A stretch of 30,552 nt of DNA from CAZUGO01 sp964619935 (GTDB lineage Bacteria > Planctomycetota > Phycisphaerae > UBA1845 > CAIVHJ01), in contig CAZUGO010000021.1 of the NCBI GenBank assembly GCA_964619935.1, forward strand, positions 1 to 30,552, given 5' to 3'. The translations under genes were made by a program, and so were the position numbers. Below are positions 8,714 to 17,244 of the stretch, piece by piece (within the stretch, counting starts at the first letter, position 1; each line of letters opens with the position of its first letter). Under the pieces are notes generated by a model. The model had not been told where the DNA came from and ran no database searches. It saw only the letters and a program-made list of their open reading frames with translations.

Positions 8714-9451
8714 ATGGTCCCAACCGCACCACGACCCGTTGCACTGATCACGGGTGCCGCCCGTCGCGTGGGCCGGGCGGTGGCCCTGGCCCTCGCCGGC
8801 AGCGGCCACGATGTCGTGCTGCACTACCACCGGTCCAAGTCTGCCGCCGAGGCCACCGCCGACGAACTGCGGCAGCACCATGCCGAAGTGTGGACGGTCT
8901 CGGCCGACCTGGCAGATCCCGAAGCGCCGGACCATCTGATCGGGCAAGCCGTCCGCTGCGCCCAGCGACTCGATGTGCTGGTCAACAATGCCGCCGGATT
9001 CGAAAAGTGCCCTCTGGAGCAACTCGATCAGCGACGCTGGGATGCCTGCCTGCAAGTCAACCTTGCGGCGGCAGTCCAATTGTGCCGGCATGCCGCGCCG
9101 GTCATGCGACGCGGCGGCGGCGGTTGCATTGTCAACTTCTGCGACATCATGACCCACCGGCCGCAAAAGGACTACCTGGCCTACGGCGTCAGCAAGGCCG
9201 GCCTGGATTACGCCACCCGGGCCCTGGCCCTGGAATTGGCCCCCGACATCCGGGTCAACGGTGTCGCCCCGGGGATCGCCGTGTTTCCCGAAACGTACTC
9301 CGAGATCCTGCGGCAGCGGTTGATCGCCCGGGTGCCGTTGGGCCGGGCCGGGACGCCCGCGGACATGGGCCGGGCGGTGCGCTTCCTGGTCGAATCGCCC
9401 TATGTGACCGGGCAGGTGGTGAGCGTCGATGGCGGCCGCGGTCTTGCTTGA
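8714..9451 (+). CDS. Pteridine-reductase-like SDR oxidoreductase
   Basis: This 245-residue short-chain dehydrogenase/reductase is probably NADPH-dependent. The cofactor-binding motif is TGAARRVG (13-20), in which Arg replaces the middle Gly of TGxxxGxG, as in the PTR1/FolM pteridine reductase branch. NNAAG is at 91-95. The catalytic YxxxK is Y157/K161. Thirteen residues before the Tyr is Asp (D144 in NFCDIM) rather than the usual Ser, matching the Asp-Tyr-Lys set of Leishmania PTR1. HYHRS after the second strand fits NADPH preference. A role in reducing dihydropterins (folate or monapterin) is therefore likely but not proven. GAGG lies about 9 nt upstream of ATG 8714 and overlaps the previous stop. 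Confidence 0.85.
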   Translation: MVPTAPRPVALITGAARRVGRAVALALAGSGHDVVLHYHRSKSAAEATADELRQHHAEVWTVSADLADPEAPDHLIGQAVRCAQRLDVLVNNAAGFEKCPLEQLDQRRWDACLQVNLAAAVQLCRHAAPVMRRGGGGCIVNFCDIMTHRPQKDYLAYGVSKAGLDYATRALALELAPDIRVNGVAPGIAVFPETYSEILRQRLIARVPLGRAGTPADMGRAVRFLVESPYVTGQVVSVDGGRGLA

Positions 9452-9572
9452 CCGGTCGGCGGCGGGTGTCCTTACAGGAAGGGATGAACCGTCGGCTGTT
9501 CACCGCAGGTTCCGACCTGATCCGCCAGCGTCAGACCGGCAATGTCGCGGTCCGACGGACACCGGCCAGTGC

Positions 9573-10646
9573 CTAGCGGTCATTGAGCAAGTCCAGCCCG
9601 ATTTGATCCACGGTGCGGTAGGCGGAATTACTCAACACCACCACGCCGTGGCGCGTGTCCTGACGAAAGCCCAGGAAGCTGGCGAACCCGCCCGTACCGC
9701 CGTTGTGCCAGATGATTTCGCTGCCGTGTTTGTTCCAGATGTGCCAGCCCAGGGCGACCTTGAGGTCGGGATCTGCCGTGGCGGCGCGCGGCGCGTGGCA
9801 CCGCCGCATCGCCGGGTATAACGGCGTTTCGGGCAGCCCCAGGTTGGCCGCGGTGAAGGTCAGCAGGTCCGAGGTGCTGGCGTTGATGTCGCCGGCGCCG
9901 GCCAACGTCGGAATGTCCCAAGCCGATACCGCCGCGCGACCACGATGTCCGGCGGCCACCTGCGGGGCGTCGTCCGGGCCCGGCCGGGTAGTCGTGTGGG
10001 TCAGGCCCAGGGGTTTGGCGATCCGCGTGACGAGCAGTTGTTCGTAGGTCAGGCCGGAGCGCTGCTCCAGGATGTGGCCAAGCAGTCCCATGCCCAGGTT
10101 GGAGTAGCGGGCGGTGCCATCCACATTCTGAAGCGGACCCAGACCCTTGAGGAAATCGTAGAGGTTCTGGACGGTGTAGTCGGCATACGGGTTGTGCGGG
10201 TCGACCGGCTTAAAGTTGCCGGGCATCCTCGGCAGACCGGAAGTATGGGTGGCCAAGTCCTCCAGGGTGATGGGGGCACCATTCCTCGTGGGCAGCCGCA
10301 GCGCCTGCGGCAGATACTGTTGAGCCGGATCCTGGAGGCGCAGGAGGCCTTGCGCATCCATCTGGGCCAGCAACAGCGTGGTGAAGACCTTGCTGATCGA
10401 ACCGATCTCCATCACGCTGTGTTCATCGATCGGCTGCGGCTGGTCGGCCCGCAGCCTGCCGGCAGAGTAGAACCGCCGCTCGCCATCGCGAATGACGCCG
10501 ACGACCAAGCCGACCGCCCTGCCGCTGTCGACGTGTTCGTTCAGGATCCGCTGGATGTCGGGCTGGGTGGCCGGCGCCGGACGACCGCCGCCGAGGCAAC
10601 AGCAGAGGATCATGACAACGGTTCGGCGGGTGGGTGGGGCAATCAT
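9573..10646 (-). CDS. Exported serine hydrolase, class C beta-lactamase fold
   Basis: This 357-residue protein is of the beta-lactamase/transpeptidase-like superfamily (AmpC, esterase EstB, D-aminopeptidase group). An N-terminal signal peptide (about 1-27) contains VVMILCCCLGGG. The nucleophile motif SxxK is S83-I-S-K86. The YxN motif appears as ARYSNLGMG. The third motif is HNGGTGGF near the C-terminus, replacing KTG as in many esterase-like members. Such proteins act on peptidoglycan peptides, esters or lactams; the substrate cannot be told from sequence. It is convergent with the SDR gene, and the 121 bp between them show no clear terminator. Confidence 0.87.
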   Translation of the reverse strand: MIAPPTRRTVVMILCCCLGGGRPAPATQPDIQRILNEHVDSGRAVGLVVGVIRDGERRFYSAGRLRADQPQPIDEHSVMEIGSISKVFTTLLLAQMDAQGLLRLQDPAQQYLPQALRLPTRNGAPITLEDLATHTSGLPRMPGNFKPVDPHNPYADYTVQNLYDFLKGLGPLQNVDGTARYSNLGMGLLGHILEQRSGLTYEQLLVTRIAKPLGLTHTTTRPGPDDAPQVAAGHRGRAAVSAWDIPTLAGAGDINASTSDLLTFTAANLGLPETPLYPAMRRCHAPRAATADPDLKVALGWHIWNKHGSEIIWHNGGTGGFASFLGFRQDTRHGVVVLSNSAYRTVDQIGLDLLNDR

Positions 10647-10723
10647 CGATCACCGCTCTCGACAGGGTGGCGCGGACGAGGAGCACAGCATAGGGTGCAC
10701 GGTGTTCGGGTGCAACTGCCGCG

Positions 10724-11566
10724 TCAGGAGGTCGAGCCGGAGCGGTCCACCACGATGGACAGCCCGTCGGAAGCCCGCAACTGCAACAGGTAGGACTTTC
10801 CGGGGCGCAGCCGGATCGATGGCGCTTCCCCGTGGGCGGCCCGGATGCCCAGCTCGTCGGCGCGGCGCGGGTCGTTCGCGATGGTCCAAAACTGGGCCCA
10901 GATCTGCCGCTCGGTTTCCGAGTCGCCGCCGGTGCCGTACACCCGGGGTGTGGCGCCGACTTCATCGAGCACGAAGCCTTCGAGCGGCTTCTGATGCTCG
11001 CCGAACAGCCGCCGGAACAGCACCAGCGAGGTGCCGCGGCTCAAGTCGGCTTCCTGCAGGTAGCGATCATCGAACTTGACCACCCAGGAGTCGACGAATA
11101 CCACGTCGCCTTCGAATTCGAAACGCCGCGGGTCATGCAGCGCGGCACCCGCCGGATCCAGCTCGACGAATTCCAATCCCGAACGCAGGCGACCGGTCTC
11201 GGGGTCGCGCTGCTGATCGACAACGGTCAGGCGGGCCACCCGGCGGTCCACGGTCATCAGCCGCATGGCCACCTCCAGGCGGTCAATTTCGGCATCGCGG
11301 GTACGGAGTTGTCCCTGCAGCGTGCCGATGGTCCGGGCGTGGTCGGCCAGGGTCTGCTCGCGGAGGGCCAGGTCGGCGGCGAGTTGGTCAACGCGTTCGC
11401 GGTAGTCGCTGAGTTGCGCCTCGCGCTGGCGGACGGCCTGCTTGCCGGCCTGCTGGGCGCGATATCCCGCCCAGCCGCCCCAGCCCAGCGCGACGGTGAC
11501 CCCGGCGATCAGCAGCGTCCGGACGACGCTGTTCAGCGTTTTCACCACGTCGAGAAAGCCGGACAT
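10724..11566 (-). CDS. Membrane-anchored coiled-coil protein, unknown function
   Basis: This 280-residue protein has a single transmembrane helix near its N-terminus (about 16-36). A heptad-rich coiled coil follows (about 37-105, with repeated L/A spacing such as REAQLSDYRERVDQLAADL). A C-terminal domain of about 170 residues follows with mixed beta/alpha character and no motif I know. The N-in topology and lack of a cleavage site suggest an inner-membrane anchor with the coiled coil in the periplasm. The start ATG has GGGGAG about 8 nt upstream. An AT-rich stretch upstream (around 11600-11620) contains TATGAT on this strand and may hold the promoter. Confidence 0.7.
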   Translation of the reverse strand: MSGFLDVVKTLNSVVRTLLIAGVTVALGWGGWAGYRAQQAGKQAVRQREAQLSDYRERVDQLAADLALREQTLADHARTIGTLQGQLRTRDAEIDRLEVAMRLMTVDRRVARLTVVDQQRDPETGRLRSGLEFVELDPAGAALHDPRRFEFEGDVVFVDSWVVKFDDRYLQEADLSRGTSLVLFRRLFGEHQKPLEGFVLDEVGATPRVYGTGGDSETERQIWAQFWTIANDPRRADELGIRAAHGEAPSIRLRPGKSYLLQLRASDGLSIVVDRSGSTS

Positions 11567-11894
11567 GAATCATGCTCCCCTGGATCGGGTCGAAGGCTAT
11601 TTCCTTATATCATATCGTCATCCGGCCGTTGCGAGGTCCTGTATTATCCGGCCGGCAGTTCAGGAGGCGGGCTGAGGGTCTGGAGCACCGGGCGATCCCG
11701 TGGGGAGCGTGGCCCGGTCGGACCATGGGCCGGTCGCCGCTGATGTGCGCTGAGCGCGATCCGATGGCGAAACCGGATTGGTGAGGGTCCTCAATGCCGC
11801 CCCACCCACCTGCTGGCCTTCATGTCGTGGATAGAATACATTATCTCCCGGTTCGGCGAGGAACTCGACGGCTGGAGTTGTGGAGGTTCTTGAT
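11567..11894. other. Intergenic region between divergent genes, no gene seen
   Basis: This 328-bp stretch separates two divergent genes. Short open frames here lack ribosome-binding sites and protein character. An AT-rich patch at about 11600-11620 is the likely promoter region for the minus-strand coiled-coil gene. GTGGAGG at 11880-11886 is the ribosome-binding site of the plus-strand gene. I see no repeats, RNA genes or strong terminator. Confidence 0.5.
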
Positions 11895-12722
11895 GTGACA
11901 AAGCACTGGCTGGCAGCACTGTTGCTGGGTCCATGTGTCTGCGGCATCGTTCAGGCGGACTCGGTCACCCTGACTGCGGGGCGGGACAATTGCATCTACT
12001 CGGTGAGTGACGAGCGCAGCAACGGCCGGGGTTCGTTGTTTGTCGGAACCACCGGCGAGGGCAGCATCCGGCGGGCCTTGGTGTTCTTCGATGTGGCCGG
12101 CGCGGTTCCCGACGGCGCCACCCTCACACGGGTCAGCCTGACGCTGTCCCTGATTCGGGCCTCCGACGGCGGTGGCGCCCAGCAGCAGGCCCTGCATCGG
12201 CTGCTCGATGATTGGGGTGAGGGCGATTCGCTGTCAGACGGGGGCAGCGGGGCCGAGGCGTCCGAAGATGACGCCACCTGGGCCTATCGCTTCTTCCCGG
12301 ACGACGCCCGGGTGTGGCAGGCACCGGGAGGCGATTTCGAACCGACAGCCAGTGCCGTGCAGTCTGTTGGCGTTTCGCTTGGTCCGGTGAGCTGGGATGA
12401 CACCGGCCTGGTTGCCGACGTCCAGTTGTGGTTGGACGATCCGCTGCAGAACTTCGGCTGGATCCTGGTGGGAAACGAGTCTGCGAACAACACCTCCCGC
12501 CGTTTCGACAGCCGCGAGGTGAAATCCGGCGAGACCCGTCCGACGTTGGTCATCGAGTTCGACCCGCCGGCCAACGGCGATTCAACACCCGATGACGGCG
12601 ATCCAGGGACCATCGAGCCGCCCAGTCTGTGCGGACCGAGCCCGGCCGCAAGCATGGCCCTCGCGGGGTTGCTGGGCGGTCTCTGCCTGGCCGGCCGCGG
12701 GCGGGATCGCCGCGGGTCGTGA
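11895..12722 (+). CDS. Exported DNRLRE-type protein with C-terminal anchor
   Basis: This 275-residue exported protein starts with a signal peptide (about 1-19, ending GIVQA-DS). A single beta-rich domain follows with the layout of DNRLRE/CBM96-type domains: opening DNCIYS, then a strand pattern with RRALVFFDV, and a closing region with NESANNTSRRFDSRE and RPTLVIEF. Such domains occur on secreted polysaccharide-active and surface proteins. A linker rich in Asp, Pro and Gly leads to a C-terminal hydrophobic helix preceded by Cys-Gly-Pro and followed by RGRDRR, resembling a CTERM-type sorting or anchoring tail. I chose GTG 11895 because GGAGG lies 8 nt upstream; GTG 11880 would put that site inside the gene. 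Confidence 0.75.
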   Translation: MTKHWLAALLLGPCVCGIVQADSVTLTAGRDNCIYSVSDERSNGRGSLFVGTTGEGSIRRALVFFDVAGAVPDGATLTRVSLTLSLIRASDGGGAQQQALHRLLDDWGEGDSLSDGGSGAEASEDDATWAYRFFPDDARVWQAPGGDFEPTASAVQSVGVSLGPVSWDDTGLVADVQLWLDDPLQNFGWILVGNESANNTSRRFDSREVKSGETRPTLVIEFDPPANGDSTPDDGDPGTIEPPSLCGPSPAASMALAGLLGGLCLAGRGRDRRGS

Positions 12723-12746
12723 GCGCGGCCCGACCGCGGACTTGAC

Positions 12747-15281
12747 TCAACCCGGGCAGGGTCCCCACGAACCCAGCAGTTGAGCCAGGTCCGCCGCGTT
12801 GACCAACCCATCGCCATTCAAGTCCGCCGGGTTGCCGGGGTTGGGTCCCCAGGCACCCAGCAGCACCGCCAGGTCGGCGGCATTGACGGTCTGATCTCCA
12901 TTCATGTCGGAGGAACATGCGGCGATCGGCTCCAGCGCAATGGTCTGCGTGCGCATGAGTTCCGGTGGTGCCTTGCCGTTGTCGTTCCACAGGTCGAACA
13001 TCGCCAGGCCCTGGCCGTCGGTGGTGTTCTCGTCCCGTAGAAACTCCACGTACTCCTTGGAAGTGCTCTGGTAGTACAGCGTGACTTCCGCCGAAACCGC
13101 TCCGGGAGGAATGGCGTAGGTGGTGGTATCCCAGTATTGCCCGTCGTCGTATGCCTGACCGACCGGCGACCCGCCGAACGACGCGAAGGTGACGTTGTTG
13201 AAGCCTCGCGGAGGAATGCGGTTGTCCTTGAAAATCTTGTTGTTGAGCACGAAGTGGAACGACGGTCCGGGTGCAACGCCCACCGCAGGCGCCACCGTTT
13301 CGTCCAGTCCCGGCTTGGCCTCGTAGATCTGGACTTCGACGTCGTGCGACAGCACGCCGGTGGCCGCATCGTAGGCCCCGGACTCGGCGAGCAAGGCGGC
13401 CGTGTCGTCATAGAACCTGACGTTGATCCAGACCCTGCGGCCTTCCGGGTATCCGGTGGGCAGCTTGTGCCCGGTGTTGTTGGTGATGGTGACCTCGAGT
13501 TGCCCGCCGTCCTGTTCGAGAGCCATTTCGGCGGCGTTCTGAAGCATGTAGCGGGCCCGGGCAACACCGGCCAGCAACGCAGCCTCATTGACCTCGCCGG
13601 GGAATAACTGCGGCAGCAGGCCGGCCAGCCAGGTGGTTCCACCGGTCATGTCGTGCAGCGGCAGGTCGTCGCGAACCGGCGGATTTCCGAAGTTACAGCC
13701 TTGGCCGGTGACGTCGCGCATGTGGCAGTCCTGGCAGGTGGCCACGTTGGGCGGGTCAAGGTTGCCGGCAAACTGTGGGGCCGGCACGCCCTCGGGTGTG
13801 TTGTAGTCGCTGTAGAACCACTCGCTGTAGGTCCGCTCGATGGGCATCAAGGTGTGGGCCGAGACACTGGCCGCCGTCTGGTCGAACGCGTTGGGGATAT
13901 AATTGCCGGCGCCGTCGTTCTCGAATGCCGTATTGCTGACGTCGTGACAGGTGCCGCACAGGGCCGCTTCGCGATGGAACGGTGACACCAGGATGGGATG
14001 CCCGCTGGTGGCGTCCGGGAACGGGCCGCGGCGGGCGCCGCTGGGATCAACGACGTACATCCCGTTGCCGAAGTTGACCGGGGCCACCGCCAGGCTCTGC
14101 AGAATGTCAGCATCCACCCCCGGACTCGCTCCAGGGTCGTAGAAAACGTCCACCAGGCGATGGCACAAGTCGCATGACACCCCGGCGTAGTCGGTGCTCA
14201 GCATCTGGCTGCCGTCGGTCGGGACGGACCGGCCGCGCAGCCATCCGCGGGGGAAGTGGCAACGCAGGCACAGATCGCCGGAATCAGGAGCATCCTGGTT
14301 GGCCACCACCATGGCCGCCGTGAACAGCGGGTCGCGCGACGCCTGGGACATCATGCTGCCCTGCCAGTTGCGGAAGGGTTCGACGGCCGGATCGTAGTTC
14401 CCGTGGCAGACCGCGCAGGAGCTGGGATCGTTGAGCGTGCCGGCGTCGAACGGCTGACTGCCCGGCATGTCGAAATCGCGCAACGTGGTGGGCACCAGCC
14501 CGCCCGGAGGCGATTCGACCGTGAACCATTCGCTGTCATCCAGGCCGAGGTTGAAGGAATTGTCGATGGCCACCACGCGAAGCACCGCCGTCGCAGTGGG
14601 CCGATTCGGGGGGAACCAGGTGTGGGTCCCGGAATTCGCCAGCCCCTGGGCGATCATCCGAAAGTTCAGGCCCCCGTCGTCCGAGAGGTACAGATCAACC
14701 GCGGCGATCCCGCCGGCGTCGCTGGCCGTCCATGACGCCATGGCCGCCACATTTGCCGTGAGCACGGCAGCGGGGCCCGGGGCGGTGACGGTCACGGTTG
14801 GCGGAGTGCTGTCACCTCCGGTGCTGGACACCAGGTACGGCTGGATATCCGCACCATCGACCTCGCTGACCTGGCCGGCGTTCGCTGGGGTCAGCCCAGG
14901 GAAGGTTGGGGTGTTGACAAAGGTGGCCGTGTCGGTCACCTCGATCAGCGTGTTGAAACCGTCGGCGTCTGCATCCTGGTTCTCGATGGAGACCACCGCC
15001 TGACGGCGTCCGCTGGGGTTGCTGGGAAACCCCGCAAGGGCCACTTCCAGTTGCGCTCCGTAGAGGTTGCGGGCGCCCCCACCGCCGAAGGCATAGTGGC
15101 ATACCCCGCAATGCGCCGGAGCGCTGGCCACGGTGTCCAATTGGGTTCCCAGGGCCTCCGGGTAGACCTCGAAGAAGGCCTCGCGGATATTGGGCTTGGC
15201 AATTGTGGGGACGGGAAACGCTGCCGTCGCGACCGCCGCAATCCCAAGAATTCGGGCCGTCCGAGATATTTCCGAGCGCAT
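12747..15281 (-). CDS. Exported multiheme c-type cytochrome with dockerin-like C-terminus
   Basis: This 844-residue exported protein has a signal peptide (about 1-28). It carries six heme-c attachment sites: CGVCH near the N-terminus, then CAVCH, CLRCH, CDLCH, CGTCH and CQDCH. An Ig-like stretch lies between the first and second heme (TVTVTAPGPAAVLTANVAAM and following). After the last heme comes a beta-rich region with TNNTGHKLPTGYPEGRR. The last ~60 residues hold two calcium-loop repeats, DMNGDQTVNAADLAVLLGAW and DLNGDGLVNAADLAQLLGSW, the dockerin type I pattern common in Phycisphaerae. It is likely periplasmic or at the cell surface and moves electrons; its partner is unknown. AAGGAG lies 7 nt before ATG 15281. 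The two dockerin repeats also show as an imperfect DNA repeat at about 12765-12910. Confidence 0.9.
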   Translation of the reverse strand: MRSEISRTARILGIAAVATAAFPVPTIAKPNIREAFFEVYPEALGTQLDTVASAPAHCGVCHYAFGGGGARNLYGAQLEVALAGFPSNPSGRRQAVVSIENQDADADGFNTLIEVTDTATFVNTPTFPGLTPANAGQVSEVDGADIQPYLVSSTGGDSTPPTVTVTAPGPAAVLTANVAAMASWTASDAGGIAAVDLYLSDDGGLNFRMIAQGLANSGTHTWFPPNRPTATAVLRVVAIDNSFNLGLDDSEWFTVESPPGGLVPTTLRDFDMPGSQPFDAGTLNDPSSCAVCHGNYDPAVEPFRNWQGSMMSQASRDPLFTAAMVVANQDAPDSGDLCLRCHFPRGWLRGRSVPTDGSQMLSTDYAGVSCDLCHRLVDVFYDPGASPGVDADILQSLAVAPVNFGNGMYVVDPSGARRGPFPDATSGHPILVSPFHREAALCGTCHDVSNTAFENDGAGNYIPNAFDQTAASVSAHTLMPIERTYSEWFYSDYNTPEGVPAPQFAGNLDPPNVATCQDCHMRDVTGQGCNFGNPPVRDDLPLHDMTGGTTWLAGLLPQLFPGEVNEAALLAGVARARYMLQNAAEMALEQDGGQLEVTITNNTGHKLPTGYPEGRRVWINVRFYDDTAALLAESGAYDAATGVLSHDVEVQIYEAKPGLDETVAPAVGVAPGPSFHFVLNNKIFKDNRIPPRGFNNVTFASFGGSPVGQAYDDGQYWDTTTYAIPPGAVSAEVTLYYQSTSKEYVEFLRDENTTDGQGLAMFDLWNDNGKAPPELMRTQTIALEPIAACSSDMNGDQTVNAADLAVLLGAWGPNPGNPADLNGDGLVNAADLAQLLGSWGPCPG

Positions 15282-15554
15282 GGCGGACTCCTTCCAGACG
15301 GGGCAGCGGTTGGTCGAGGCCTACTACGGGCACGGTGCGAACAATGCCAAGTGTCGTGCGTGAGATCCCGCACCTCGGTGGCGGCCCCAATCGCGAGGCG
15401 GGGCGGGCCCGCCCGAAAGCGCAAGAATCACGAACCGGTCCTCGATCCTGCAAACGTCGTGCCACGCGGGCCGAGCCGGGCGGGTGCTCAGGTGCCCATT
15501 CGGGCTGGGGTTCGGACCCGCCCCGCGACGCGTAGGACGTTGGATCCGCGGCGC

Positions 15555-17228
15555 TTAGAGGCGCGGGATGCACTTGCAGCTGGTGGCCAGCGGCTCGTCG
15601 GCCTGCTGCCAGGCCCGCAGGTGGGCTTGTTCGGCGGCGCGGGCTTCGGCCGATTTGCCCTGACCCTGAAGCGCTCGGCTGAGTCCGTACAGCGACCAGC
15701 CATTGTCGCGCCACTTGGTCAGGTCCTCGCGATAGACCCGCTCGGCGTCCTGGAAGCGGTTGGCCTGCAGGTACACGGCGCCCAGCGTATGTCGGACCGG
15801 CTGGGTCCATTGCGGCGGCTCGCCGTAGGTCAGGGCGTCCTCCAGTTCGGCGCTCCTGGTCAGCATTTCGATGGCCCGGTCCCACTCGTCCTGCTGCAGC
15901 GCAATTTCGCCGCGAATGAAGTAGTCGCTGACTTCCAGGACCTTTTGGGCTGGGTCCTCGCCGGCCCGAAGGTCCGCGGGAAGTGCGGCCTTGGCGGCTG
16001 CGAAGCGCTTGTACTCGCGCTCGGCGTTCGCGAAGTCTTTCGTGGCCGCGAAGGCCACGGCGCGATGCGCTCGCCAGACAGCCCGGGTGATCGGCAAGTA
16101 GCGCGGCGGGGCGGGCTCGGCGAGAATGTCTTCCCAGCGGCCAAAGCGCTTTTGCACGTCGTAGATCGAGCACATCGACAGGTCCAGGTACGGCCCGACC
16201 CTGCGCAAGGCGGGGGTGGGCACCTGGACCCACATGGCTCTGGCCGCAGCCATCGCTTCCCGCTCCCGTCCACTCATCATGGCGGCGAATGCCAGCATGT
16301 GAGCGTTGTGCACCATGTACAGGTATTGAACGCCCTGATCGGGGGACTGCCGGCGATAGCGGTCATCGGCGGCCATGGCCTGTTCGTTCTGAACGATGGC
16401 CCGGCTCCAGCGGCCGGTCTTGACGTAGATGTGCGTCGGCATGTGCAGCAGGTGGCCGCTGGCCGGCACCATGCTGCACAGGGTATCGGCCGCGAACAAC
16501 CCGCGGTCGGGGTTGCGGCTGGGTTCGACCGCATGGATGTACAGGTGCCTGCTGCCGGGATTGTCCGGGTCCAGGGCCATGGCCCGCTCCAACACCGCCT
16601 CAATGGTGGGCGTGTCGGGTGCTGGCGTGTAATCCCTGGCGTACAGTTTCCACGGTCGCCGCACCATCATGGCTTCGGCGTAGAGCGTGGCGACGTCGGG
16701 ATCATTGGGGTAGGTCGCATAAACCGCCGCCATGGCATCGGCGTACTGTTGCTCCAGGGCGCTGCGATCCCGCGGCCACGGATTGGCATAGCGCGCGGCC
16801 AGGGCTTCAACCAATGCCCGCTCCACCGGTGTGGTGTGATCGATCAGCGCCAGGGCGTGTTGCAGGGCGTCCCAGGCATCCTGCGAGCGCTGGTCGGTCA
16901 TCAGGTAGTCGTTGTAGTTGGGTCCCTGGCACAGCCCGACCGCCCACCAGGCCATGGCGCAATTCGGATCGAGCTGGGCCGCCCGCAGGAAGCAGCGGAT
17001 GGCCTCGTCATGGTTGAACGCATACATCCAGTTCAGGCCGTCGTTAAAATAGCGCTGGGCCTGCGCGGATGACGTGGTGATGGTCCGCGTGTGGGTGCCC
17101 AGGCCGCTGAACAATTGGGCCCGGTCGGCCGCGTGCAGTCGAGATTGGCGATACGGGCTGCTGTGCCCGCAGCCAGCGACGAGCAGACAAGTCGTCACGA
17201 CCAGTAGTGACAGGGATGGATGCGTCAT
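15555..17228 (-). CDS. TPR-containing lipoprotein
   Basis: This 557-residue predicted lipoprotein has a signal peptide ending in the lipobox VAGC (Cys about residue 20). Tetratricopeptide-type helical repeats run through the rest, clearest at YFNDGLNWMYAFNHDEAIRC and in the C-terminal third (VYLQANRFQDAERVYREDL). I recognise the family as a conserved environmental TPR protein but know no function. ATG 17228 is chosen because AAAGGAG sits 6 nt upstream and the lipobox follows at the right distance; the longer frame adds 24 unlikely residues. It starts 16 bp after the RND permease gene and is probably the last gene of that operon, so it may be an outer-membrane or periplasmic accessory of the efflux system. 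Confidence 0.8.
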   Translation of the reverse strand: MTHPSLSLLVVTTCLLVAGCGHSSPYRQSRLHAADRAQLFSGLGTHTRTITTSSAQAQRYFNDGLNWMYAFNHDEAIRCFLRAAQLDPNCAMAWWAVGLCQGPNYNDYLMTDQRSQDAWDALQHALALIDHTTPVERALVEALAARYANPWPRDRSALEQQYADAMAAVYATYPNDPDVATLYAEAMMVRRPWKLYARDYTPAPDTPTIEAVLERAMALDPDNPGSRHLYIHAVEPSRNPDRGLFAADTLCSMVPASGHLLHMPTHIYVKTGRWSRAIVQNEQAMAADDRYRRQSPDQGVQYLYMVHNAHMLAFAAMMSGREREAMAAARAMWVQVPTPALRRVGPYLDLSMCSIYDVQKRFGRWEDILAEPAPPRYLPITRAVWRAHRAVAFAATKDFANAEREYKRFAAAKAALPADLRAGEDPAQKVLEVSDYFIRGEIALQQDEWDRAIEMLTRSAELEDALTYGEPPQWTQPVRHTLGAVYLQANRFQDAERVYREDLTKWRDNGWSLYGLSRALQGQGKSAEARAAEQAHLRAWQQADEPLATSCKCIPRL

Positions 17229-17244
17229 GGCAGCTCCTTTCATT

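Noticed and set aside
12724..12738. Hairpin CGCGG-CCCGA-CCGCG between convergent genes as a terminator
   Set aside because: The stem is only 5 bp and no T-run follows on either strand.
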